A DNA stretch of 64,000 nt from Cerioporus squamosus (taxonomy: Eukaryota > Basidiomycota > Agaricomycetes > Polyporales > Polyporaceae): NCBI GenBank assembly GCA_022592435.1, contig JABYQS010000001.1:186001-250000 (forward strand), given 5' to 3'. This document shows positions 24,463 through 34,807 of the stretch, piece by piece. Made by a program: the position numbers and the translations under genes. The notes beneath the pieces are model-generated. The model worked only from the letters and a program-made list of their open reading frames with translations, did not search any database and was not told the origin of the DNA. The number at the start of each line of letters is the position of its first letter. The stretch's first letter is position 1.

Positions 24463-24520
24463 GGCGGGGGTAGAAGGGAGGGAGAGTTACGAAGAGGGGT
24501 TCCATGACGGCGGGAATGAC

Positions 24521-24526
24521 TTTATA
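24521..24526 (-). promoter_or_regulatory. TATA box of catalase
   Basis: GGGGTATAAAG on the minus strand, about 60 bp upstream of the start codon at 24462; spacing suits a short leader. Confidence 0.55.
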
Positions 24527-26818
24527 CCCCGAGCGAGGTGGAGGACGGACTTGCGAAGAGAGCATGCACGACGTCACCACCAGATCACTCTGACGAGCGA
24601 CTGTCCCGAAATGGAAGGCGAGTGCGTCCCAACGCGCAGGACGAGGAGAGCCACTCATGCGGGTCTGCCTATGACGCCACGCAAATTCCGAAGAAGTCGT
24701 ATGCGACGCGTCCCATTGGCTGCGGCGTAGCGTGGACCCGGGGCAACCGAGGAAGCAAGACAAGCAGTGGAGTCAATAATTGCTGTACTCAACGCCAAAC
24801 TGTCATCAAGCTCAAGCATCAGACACCTCGGTCGCTTTACCGGGCGGTATGCCTGATGCGTATGCTTGAAGTTGTCAAGTGGTTAAGTCCTGCTTGTACA
24901 GCCCGAAGGCTACCTCTACTAGTACCATGGCAAGGCTCCGAGGGAGAGTACGCCGGAACCTGCGTCCGACCGTCGTGGGTGATAATCTGAGCAGGCTGCC
25001 CTCGTCACATACGTCGTCAGACGTGCGGCCTTCCGCCAACATGACTTCATGCGGACGCGTGCACACTGAATAACGATGAAGCGGGCTAACCAAGTTGCCC
25101 AGAAGCACATTACTACGCCAATCACGTGAGGCAAAAGGCGAGTCGTGACCTCTTCGGAACGAAGTTCGAACTCACCAGCTGACTGTGGACGCGGCGCGAC
25201 TCGAGTCCGAGGGTAGAGGCTACATCGTACACGTACTAGTTCTGTCATTGGTGTGCGGAGCCGTGCTAAACTTTGAAGACTGGGAGTAATTGCGTCCGCG
25301 AAGCTTGGCGGAAGGCTTGCGAGCATCCGGAGCGACCGCGGAGACGGGCCGAGATGGACAGCCTGTTTGTTCTGGTTCAGCTCTGGCTATTCCAACGATG
25401 GCAGCTGACGAAGCCGTGCATGCATACCTTCGAAGTTTCAATCCAACAACTGGCATCGACACTGACGCGTCCCCACTGCGCAGCCGCAGCACTGTCACAG
25501 ATCCTGACTTGTGCAGCCAACAATGCAAGTGCAGTGATGAGCTGCGGATCCTGTACGCCAGGCCAGCGGTACTGCGAAGCACATCTTCGTACCCGTCCGC
25601 AGACCTACGAAACATGTGGTCCTGCGAGAACTATCAGCAACGAGGCGGCGCAAGGCGAACGAGACGCAGCACATACCAGTATCGGTACATGTCAGAATGC
25701 GGCTACGGCTCCGGTGAATGAGCGGATCTTGTTCCCCACAGGCTGCGGCATGATCGAAGTAAACGCGGGCTACTCACGTCCACATCGATCGACGCTGGAC
25801 ATCCAGACGACGCCCGCGTTCATCCTGTGCTGCATGTAATCTGATGAAGACACAGAAACGCAGCGACGTCAGCTGCAATGTACAGCGCGAATCTCACTGC
25901 CGAAAAGCGCTGCCTGACGCAGTCGGCAGCATCTACAGCAACCTTGCTCTTCAACTTGGAGCAGAGATGAGTCGCGCCACATGATTGCAAGAATGCGACA
26001 CTTACCAAATGGCAAAGTGCAACTGAGGTATGACAGCGCCACTGCGGCGCGGCGATTAAGCTCTGGTGGAAGATTGGACAGTGCTCGGCTGCTGTCGTTA
26101 CAATGCAAAGTGGACAACATGGACCCACAACGTCTGGCGGCACGCCATAGCGGGCTGCGGAAGCCAGTAGAGTTTGATGAGCGGAGGAAGCACTCTGGCT
26201 GTTCGCGCCATATGCTGCGAGCTGCTGCGAGTCTCTGGTCAACGCCAGGACAACACCCCGAGTGTGCGCAAAACTCACTGTGACGCCTCTCGGGAACGCG
26301 TTGCAGCGGCTGAGCAAGTCGCACACTCCTTGAGGGGATGAGAAACAGGATGCATAGTTGATAGATAACGAAAATCACACACTCAGAACGCTACGAGGAT
26401 CACAGTGATACGACGACACGGGACTACGAACGCGAGACGGTAGTACAGATCCGAGGAATAGTGATGAGTAAGGAGAGCATATACTGTCTAGTCGCCTAAC
26501 AACCAACCAAGAGCTCGATGAAGGGCGGAGAGGAGTGGGGACATCCGACGAGGCACATACATCTATCAACAAGGGCACTAACGGAAATGGAAGCCCGTCG
26601 ACGACGTATGTGCGTGCATCGGACATCATCGTCGTCACGGCGAGAGCATACCACGGTCAGACCGACATGGACCATTACGGAAACTCTGCACCGCTAGACG
26701 GACGTGATTGTTGCCAGCGCTGCAAGAACATGAGTACAGGATCACTCTGAATAAATGAGACTCAACGTACGCAAACCAGTAAGGGGAGATGCATAGAGGT
26801 CACGACGCATGTCGACAT
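24527..26818. other. 2.3-kb stretch without a recognised gene
   Basis: Reading frames of 100-190 codons exist on both strands around 25270-25840 and 25820-26380, but they overlap each other, lack recognisable domains and have no convincing intron framework. One frame on the plus strand (from a Met near 25397, MAADEAVHAYLRSFNPTT) reads somewhat like protein but is not recognised. The stretch holds the catalase promoter at one end and the 3' UTR of the zinc-finger gene at the other. Confidence 0.45.
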
Positions 26819-28050
26819 TTACTTGACATCCTCACAGTCGCAGCCCTTCTCCTTGCCGTTGTCGAGCCAACTACGACCGCAGTGTTCGCACCAAGCGCGA
26901 CGCCCGCTGTCGACGCCAATCGATCGCGACGGATTGGCTGACATCGCCGCCACTGACTCCGCACGATGGATGGACACCATGTGACGGGTGAGGTCGTGCT
27001 TCCGGCTGAAGGAACGACCGCACGACTTGTGGTGGCAGGCGTAAGGCTTGAGACGATTGGGGTCGTGAGTTTGGATGTGCGTCTTGAGATTGTAGGCGCG
27101 GGCAAAGGCTGTGAAAGCGTCGTCAGCATCAAGACGGCAATAGCTAGTAACGTGGAATAATTACCTCGAGGGCAAGTGGGGCATTGGTATTTGCGCTTGG
27201 GGTCTTCCTGCATACTCTCGATCTTGGCGCGGTGCGCAGTGAGCGACGGGTGCGTGCCAGCCGATGGGTGCGACATGGCAGACAACTGAGGCGACACACT
27301 CGCAGTTGAGCGAGCCTGAGGAGGCTGCTGCATGACGCGGACGCTATTGTACTTGTTGATATGCATCTGCGCCTGCGGGTAGTAGTCAGACGCGGCGGAG
27401 CTGCCGAGCCGGACTTGCTGCGGCTGCGCGGGCTCGTAGTCCGAGAAGGACCCGCGTGGGGAAGAGTAGGGAGGGGAGTACTGGGAGATGTTGGGGACGC
27501 TACCCGGAGAGCTGCGGATAGAGGGGGAGTTGGGGAGAGCACCGAAGGAGCTGTGGTCCTCGGTGGGCATGGCCATGCGCTGGAACTCCATGTCGAGTTG
27601 CTCTTGGGTGAGGGAGTAGACGCTGGAGGTGTAGTTGGACGTGGGAGACTGGCCGGTGAAGTTGTAGAAGCTCTCGGAACGACTGGAGTGATTGTCGTTG
27701 TAGGCAGAATCATACGCTGACACCGACTCGGTCGAGACGGTGAAGGTGGAGGGAGGCCCGAACGTCGGAGTGGCTGCGCGGTAGAAGCTGAAGTCAGCGG
27801 TGTCGATAGGGAGAAGGCTCAGCTCCGCGTCGAAGGCAGCAAGGGAGTTGTCAAGCTCGAGCTCGAACTGGTCAGGGTGCGGGGCAACGACGTCGGACTG
27901 CGAGTAATTGAAGAAGTCGAAGGACTGCTTCTGGTTCTCGCCGGAGTCAAGGGCGATGGTGGGGGTCGCTGCGGTGTCGAGCTTGTGGTAGGCGGAGGGC
28001 TCGAAGGCTGCCGACTGGGGGTAGAACTGGGCGAATGTGGGGTCGGACAT
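26819..28050 (-). CDS. C2H2 zinc-finger transcription factor (two fingers)
   Basis: Start MSDPTFAQFYPQSAAFEP. A long low-complexity N-terminal region (about 280 residues) is rich in Ser, Pro, Tyr, Gln and acidic residues, as in activation domains (LPIDTADFSFYRAATPTFGP; SPPYSSPRGSFSDYEPAQ). Two C2H2 fingers follow, split by one intron: YQCPTCPR joins AFARAYNLKTHIQTHD (C-x2-C-x12-H-x3-H), then YACHHKSCGRSFSRKHDLTRHMVSIH in shortened form (C-x4-C-x12-H-x4-H). A C-terminal Cys/His patch (WCEHCGRSW and GCDCEDVK) may bind another metal. The finger pair resembles Crz1-type regulators of fungi, but I cannot assign an orthologue; no clear calcineurin docking motif was identified. Confidence 0.85.
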
Positions 28051-28067
28051 GGCTGGAGGAGGGGATG

Positions 28068-28073
28068 TTTATA
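28068..28073 (-). promoter_or_regulatory. TATA-like motif near the zinc-finger gene start
   Basis: TATAAA on the minus strand only about 20 bp upstream of the annotated ATG at 28050. Too close for a normal leader, so either the motif is unused or the true start is a later Met. Confidence 0.3.
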
Positions 28074-31000
28074 ACTGCGGAGGGCAGGTATATGAAGAGG
28101 TGAGGGAGACGAGAGACGAAGGGGAGGCAGAGGTGGTGGACGGGAGTAAAAGGGAGGAGCTGCTGCGGACGAGGCACACGTCGCCCTTCCCACCATGTTG
28201 TGCCGTTCGTTGCCGAGGCCAGCCGCCGGCCTAACCAAACGCTTGCCGTTCTGGGCAGCGCATCAATGAGGCATCCACACAACAGCCCGCACCCTCTTCG
28301 CCGCACTCTTCTGTCGCCAGTTGATCCCTCGCTGATTCCATCGCTTTAATCTCACCAATTTCGACACGCCGTATGCCTTTCCTCGCGGCCTCCCTGACCA
28401 TCCGAGGGCCCCTCGAGGTGGGACGGCCATGCTGTCTGGCCGCCGGGTGACGCAACTCGTCCAGATAGCTCTCGGCACCGCCCACCGGGCAAGTGACTCG
28501 CAGACAGCGCGCCCGTACGTGGCCCACGAGCACATTGACAGCCCGCGCCAGAGCTTATTGCTCCCCACACCTGCTTCCGACCCCCGCCTGGGAGCGGGCA
28601 CGTTTTGAGAACCTGCCACTTTTGGACGCATCCACCGTCTCCTTGCTCCGCGAATCATCAGCATCAGGTTCTCTGCCAAACTGTATCCCTTGTTCTATCA
28701 AGAGGCCGCGCCTTGGTCCCTCCTCCCGCCTGGCACAGCCTCCCTCCTCCCGCCGCACCGAATCCCCGCATTTTCCAATTCGCACACTGCACACAGCTCC
28801 GACGTTCCCTCGCTGCTTTCGACCTAATTGTGATCGTTGGGCCCATTGCACGTTTCCCCGGATCCCTTCTGACCACGTCGACTACAGTAAGCACTCGTCC
28901 ACTTACGCAACGCCATCTCAGAGCTCCGCTACTGATCGGATGTCGTCCCAACGAGCCCTTCGCAGTTTGCCTGAGGATCTCGTACTCGCCACAATCCAAA
29001 GGCCGTGAATACTCACTCCACTGCATGCTCACGCACGAACACCTCACGGCATGTTTCAGAAACATGCTTTGCCTTGGGGTCAGAAGGTTGTATACCCCTT
29101 CGACGCTCTAGCTCCGAGCCAGACTACCCGTTCCCAGTTGCTTCACATAGGAGATCCGTTGTCCGCTTGTTCGGTAGACGGTACTCACATCCGAACCGAG
29201 AAGCCCTTGCCCCAGGAAGCAATAACCATGAACCACAAATTTATTGCTTGCGAAGGCTGACTCTGCAACATGCACGCTGCTGCAGGACTTGCGTGCTGCG
29301 CTTCAGAGTGTGACATAGCGGGGCAGCCTCGTTCGGTTATGTAGCCATCACGGCGGACAGCCTTCACCGCGAATCCTTCGTCCATGATCTCATGACTGTT
29401 CTTCGAGTACGGGGGATCCAGATCACTCGGGTGCATCGCCATCTGTCAAATTACTCAGCTATCCCCAAGGCATCCACCACGCTCTTCAGGACGCATCATA
29501 CTGGAATATTGTCCTGGCACACGGTGGTCACATCACCTCAACATACTTCTAGCGTTTCCCGAACGGACGGTTCGTACCTATCGACGGCGGAGGGGACTGC
29601 GGGCTCGTCTCACCTGGTGAGGTGACATAATCATTGTATCCGGCGATGAGATCAGTTCTAACCTTTGGATGCAGTATCAATACCATCCGGACAACGGTGC
29701 AACTGCTCAAAGTACCTTGATCCCGGGAGTTCCTCTGGACCGGCAATCTAGGAAGATCACCATCGACGTCGGCATCCGCCTAACCAAGCTCGAGGTGGAC
29801 GGACTGCCGGCCGAGGGCAGCCCATACCGGTCCAAGCTCGTTCTCGCAGCTGCCCGCTTCGACGTCTTCCCGTCCAAGCACGCTAAGCAAACTGCGCGCG
29901 CGCAACGGGCGCAGTGCGCAGTTTGGCGTAGGAGTATATGTGTGTTCTCCAAGTCGGCGCCGCTGCGGAGCTAACTCTGTGCCCTTCCAGCTTTACTCTA
30001 GTCCCCGAGCGTTGTTCGCTTGGTGATACGTTGACCGCATTGACCGCATAGGACGCCTGCTTGTAGCGATGAGACGGGAAGCCTCACACTCGTGATGCAA
30101 GGACGTACACCACTTCCGTTGGTACGTGACTCTATCTCAACATCTCTCGACCGATAACATCAGGACGGCAGTATGCGAGACACTTGATGTTGTATCGCAC
30201 AAGCCTCGTAGATCATCGGTGCGAGTCGGTACGCCTAACGCTGCACTGAACTCGATTTCGGGGTACTCGGAAGGGCCGTGCAACCTTCCTGAGAACTGTT
30301 CATCAGTTCGAAGCCTGGACACCATACAACAATCACAGCAATGAACCTTCGACCCCTCGTTGCAAGACCTGAATACATTGTTTCCGCGCGGGTCGCATCA
30401 TTTAGCGGCTCAGAATTCTTCTGAATAATACCTCGTCGTCGGGGGCGGGTGAGTCCGCAATTATCTTGTCGCCGAGCCTCCTTTTGGTGTTGAGTTCCTC
30501 AGGCAGTCTCAGCGCCGCTTCTGTCAGTTTGCGTTTCTGTGGCACAGGGTGGAAGAACACGCCACCATGCTTCTGCGCTCAGGGGTCTGTGCATTGCCAG
30601 CGGCCAGACACTGGGCGCATGATCTTCATATTCAATATGGAAGGCGGAAGAGCAGTACTGCGAGCTCCCTGCCGCTGTCTCGTCAGTCAAAGTCGATTCC
30701 TCGTTGGGTCTTCGTGCCGGTTAGGAAGTCTCGGAGGCTGATACGTCTCTATTCTAGGCCGGCCAACGCACAGGACTTCGGGCCTGTTTCCATGGATGCG
30801 TTGGAAGATGCCTCTCTTGGACATCGTATGTACGGCAGCAATTCTCTCACCAACGTCAGGGCCTTTGAGCGCGTCACCATGCCACCAACTCATGGCCGAC
30901 GAGCCGCTGTGGGGCGTCTTGTGCAAGGCGTCCGATCCCAAAGGACCATCGGCGCGCCAGGTGCGTGCGACTCGTGAGTAGCTGAAGCCTCGCGGGAATC

Positions 31001-31995
31001 ATGCATAACCGTCACAACAGGCAGGCCTGGCCACGAAATGCTGTAAACCCCAAGGTCCTTCCGAAGCTCATCGGAGCGTCCGAGATGGCCGCTGCGAAGT
31101 GTCTCCGGATGACCCCTTGCCCACTCAAATGTTGGTCCGCCGCTCGCTCCGCTCTCGCGCCGAGGCTTACGCAGTCCCCCGCGCCCGCCGATCCCAGGCT
31201 GCGAGGGGCGGATCACTCTTAGTGTTTTACACTACGAGGGGCTCCGTCGGCAAACTACCCGTTATGGCTGTGGCGGGGTATACTGTTGTTACACATCCGC
31301 GCCACATAATGTTTGCATCTGACGGGCTTGGTGGCCGTGCCGTCCAGCCTGGAGTCGTTATCGTTCAAATTCTAACGTGCAGGGCATCCCATCGACTCCA
31401 GGTCGGCTCTGTTCATCTGGGTATAGCATGTGCTGTCAAGGATGACAAGAATCCCGCGTTCACTCGGAGGATTCGTGAGATACGGTCTAGGATTGGGGCC
31501 CCGTGGGCTTTCTGGAGGGTAGGCGGCATCGTTTCGCACTGGTGCATGTCAGCTGTCGGCGATGGGCGCCGTGGTCGAGTCATATTTGGGCTCGGCGATG
31601 TGCGAAGTTCACAGACTGGGGTCCTTGGAGCCGTTGTTCGATGATGAGCAGGCACGGAGGATACTCTGGTGTTCCCGATTGCGTTGGGGATATGTAGAAT
31701 ATCAGAAAGCAGGCAGCACGCGATTTGAATTTGAGCGAGCATACGGCCCAGGGCTAGTTTGATCGACTACTGCCCGATCAGGCAGGTTGTATCAAGTGCA
31801 TAGCCATCAAGTGATGAAGTCGCCGCGCAAGCGCCCGCACGGACTAAGTTCGTTCTCTCATCCACATCCGAGCCCCGGAGCCTGCTGGCTAGGACGCTTG
31901 TCGAGTAGACTCTTCGCCGCCGAAGCTCGACCAGGTGGACGTCCAAGCCCAGCCAACGCATACCATACGCTCCTTGCTACTATCAGATTGCACAC
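28074..31995. other. 3.9-kb gene-poor region with protein-like fragments
   Basis: No recognised gene. 28200-28860 is pyrimidine-rich on the plus strand and probably holds the zinc-finger gene promoter. Downstream on the plus strand there are pieces that read like protein: a Met near 28940 (MSSQRALRSLPEDLVLA), VVYPFDALAPSQTTRSQLL near 29090, YPQGIHHALQDASYWNIVL near 29460, RFPNGRFVPIDGGGDCGLV near 29555 and KITIDVGIRLTKLEVDGL near 29755. They are separated by stops and cannot be joined convincingly by GT-AG introns. Either a decayed gene or an unrecognised one with unusual splicing. Confidence 0.4.
29888..29925. repeat. Perfect 10-bp inverted repeat
   Basis: CAAACTGCGC at 29888-29897 and its reverse complement GCGCAGTTTG at 29916-29925, with a GC-rich 18-nt spacer that can itself partly pair. 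Confidence 0.7.
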
Positions 31996-34462
31996 ATGTT
32001 ACCCGCGACGACCACCTGGCACGCCCTCTTGGGCCTCCTTCTTGCCGTCCCACAGGTGCTTGCGGGCCAAGTACCTGTACACGATGGGATGATAGGCACT
32101 GTTCCAAACGCCTCCACTCGCACCACTTCCAAGCCCAGCGTCTTGGCCGCTACCGGAAACAGCACGGCCATCCAGACCACCCCAGGGAAGTTGCGTGTCA
32201 CCGAGAACAGTGGCGTATGCGAGACTACCCCTGGAGTCTACCAAGCTTCAGGGTATGGAGACCTCAGTGCCAACGAGAGTCTTTGGTAAGCATTTTCGCG
32301 TTGCATTGACCCCGCTAACCATCGCACACTCCGAGTTTCGGCCCACCCCTAATTTCGCATCTCGTGCTGACGCATGTTCTTTTATCCAACTTCCCTGATC
32401 TAGGTTTTGGTTCTTTGCCGCTCGGGAATATTCAGACTCGGCACCTTTGACGATATGGCTGAACGGTGGAGTACGTGTTCAAGCCCCTCCATTGTAACGC
32501 GGATCGCTCGCTGACTCGTTACGTTGTCCCTTGGCAGCCTGGGAGCTCGTCCATGATCGGGCTCTTCCAAGAGAATGGTCCTTGTAGGATAAGGAACGAC
32601 AGCTCGGACGTTGCGTACAATCAGTATTCGTGGAACAATGTCTCGAATATGTGAGTCCCACGCTCTACCGCCTCATCCGACCGATGTATGCGTGGCCTTT
32701 CTTCTAGTTTAAACTCCTGACGGCGATTGGTCATTCATTAGGCTGTATATTGATCAGCCAGTCGGGGCAGGATTCTCCCATGGCGATCTCAAAGTTGGTA
32801 CTTCGCCTGAGGCAGCGTCGGACGTATGGAAGGTGCGTACATCAGGGCCTCTGGAGGGTCGCGCCGTAGGGAGAACCGTGATAGATTGTCTCACAATTGT
32901 AACAGTTCTTGCAAATCTTCTTCGCAGACTCTAGATTCTCCAAGTTCAAGACCAACAGCTTTGCATTGTGGACCGAATCGTGAGCTGTGTCCCTCCGTGA
33001 TCATCACTGCACAGCATCCCTGACTTGCGATCGGACACAGCTATGGAGGTCACTATGGCCCTACAATAGCCGCGTAAGAGTTGACAAATCATGATGTCGG
33101 CGCGGGGGCTAATATACACACATTTAGGTACATCCTGGACCAGAACACGCGTATTGCTAATGGCACCGTGAAAGGCACTGCGATTAACCTGCAATTCCTG
33201 GGTATCGGTAACGGACTGACTGTTAGTCATCGCTCCGCGTCCCGCATTCTCAAGCGGGGATCTGTAACCGCTCTGACGATCAACTCTCGGCACAGGACCC
33301 TCTCAGCCAGTACCCCGGCTACCTCACTTACGCTGCCTCGAACCCGTACGTTCGCAAACATACCATTCTTCCGCTGATTCCTTCATCTTTGTTCATATAT
33401 GCGTTCAGGTACCATCCTCTCGTGTCCTCTTCAATAATTCAATCTGCGACTGAGGCGTGGAACAAGTCGGGGGGTTGCGAGGAGTTGGTATGTTTTGCAA
33501 GCGACGAGCCTCGCTGATTGCCTACTCTAACTGCGCCCCGACCGCAACAGATCAAGCAGTGCTACTCTGCGAACACCGACCAGATTTGCTCGGATGCGCA
33601 AGACGTCTGCAACCGCAACATCTTGAACCCCGTGCTCGGCCCTTACGACCCATACTACGTCCTGAGCACGTACCCCGATGCATACCCTCCTGACCTCACC
33701 CCGTACCTCACGGACAGCGCCCTCATGCAAAAGATCGGCGCCGAGTCTACCTGGGTCATGAGCAACGATGACATCTACTTCAACTTCGCCGAGACCGGAG
33801 ACTGGATGAGAAGTTCTCGGCCGCTGCTCGAGTCGGTCATCAACTCCGGTGTTCGGACTGTCGTCTACGATGGCGATGTGGTAAGATCTCGCTACTCAGG
33901 ATGTATATTCCTGGACTCAGCTAATCCGTCTGACTGCAGGATTACATCCTCAATTACGTCGGCGTCGAGGCGATGGTTTGTGAGCCACATCATACTCCGA
34001 TCCTGTTACTCACCCTGCTTGCAGGTCGACTCGCTCCAGACCAAGTTTACGGACGAGTATGCTAAGCAACAGTTCGTTAACTACACCGTGGAAGGTCAAG
34101 TTACCGGTATTTTCAAGAACGCCGGGACTTTCTCCTACATCCGCATCTACGGCGCGTAAGTGGGCTTCCTTGTGTCTACCACATCGCAGATATGAACACC
34201 ACGTTCCAGAGGCCACGAGGTACCGGCGTACACTCACGGGACCCTCGGCGTTGGTCAAGCGGCGTTCCAGATGTTCTCTCAGATCATGAGCAACAACTCT
34301 CTGTCGTCCACGGGCTCTCAGCAGGTCGCAGGTGCTTCTTCTACCGGCTCTGCTGCTAGCCAGCCGACCTCACACTCCAACTCGTCTCCTGTTGAGCTGT
34401 TGACATCTCTCTGGACGGTGCTGGGTTCTGCCTTGCTGGCTCTGACGGTACTCCCCTTCTAG
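31996..34462 (+). CDS. Serine carboxypeptidase (peptidase S10), GPI-anchored
   Basis: Removes C-terminal residues from peptides; probably at the cell surface or vacuole. Start [20 protein letters not shown] is a signal peptide. Domain blocks: [67 protein letters not shown], then the catalytic serine block LWTES joined across an intron to [28 protein letters not shown] joined to [12 protein letters not shown] (catalytic Asp region), and [10 protein letters not shown] (catalytic His). The tail is Ser/Thr/Gly-rich and ends in a hydrophobic segment ([19 protein letters not shown]), a GPI-anchor signal. About ten or more exons, triad complete, frame kept. Confidence 0.94.
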
Positions 34463-34612
34463 AGACTGTGCATTTTACATACAGCCTAACTATTGTGTGT
34501 ATCTTTTGTACTCGCGATGTAACGCGCCTTGTCTCGATTCATCACAGATTATACCAGTAGGTCCCTCCCTGTGTGGCTATCCGCTCGATCGAGTGATATC
34601 AGTAAGAATCAA

Positions 34613-34666
34613 GCCTGCCTAGCTAAATTGGATAGAGCGTCAGTCTCTTAACCCTGGCTGTGGGCT
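34613..34666 (+). pseudogene. Truncated tRNA-Lys pseudogene
   Basis: The first 39 bases (GCCTGCCTAGCTAAATTGGATAGAGCGTCAGTCTCTTAA) match the tRNA-Lys at 20266-20347 with four changes. The rest of the anticodon stem and most of the T arm are missing (about 28 nt deleted), and the match resumes at GTGGGCTGGTTA, which equals the 3' acceptor and flank of the true gene. It cannot fold into a full tRNA. Confidence 0.8.
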
Positions 34667-34807
34667 GGTTACCTTGAACTGCTAGATGTTCTGAACTGAT
34701 ACTTTCATTTCACTGCTACAAAGGTCAGAGATAACTTATAAGTATGCTACCATGACTGAACTACTTTACTGTCTACAAGTGGGGAGCACAATGTTTATCT
34801 ACTCGTT

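Noticed and set aside
24600..26330. CRISPR or phage-type system
   Set aside because: No spacer-repeat array or bacterial gene order anywhere in the window; the DNA is eukaryotic with spliceosomal introns.
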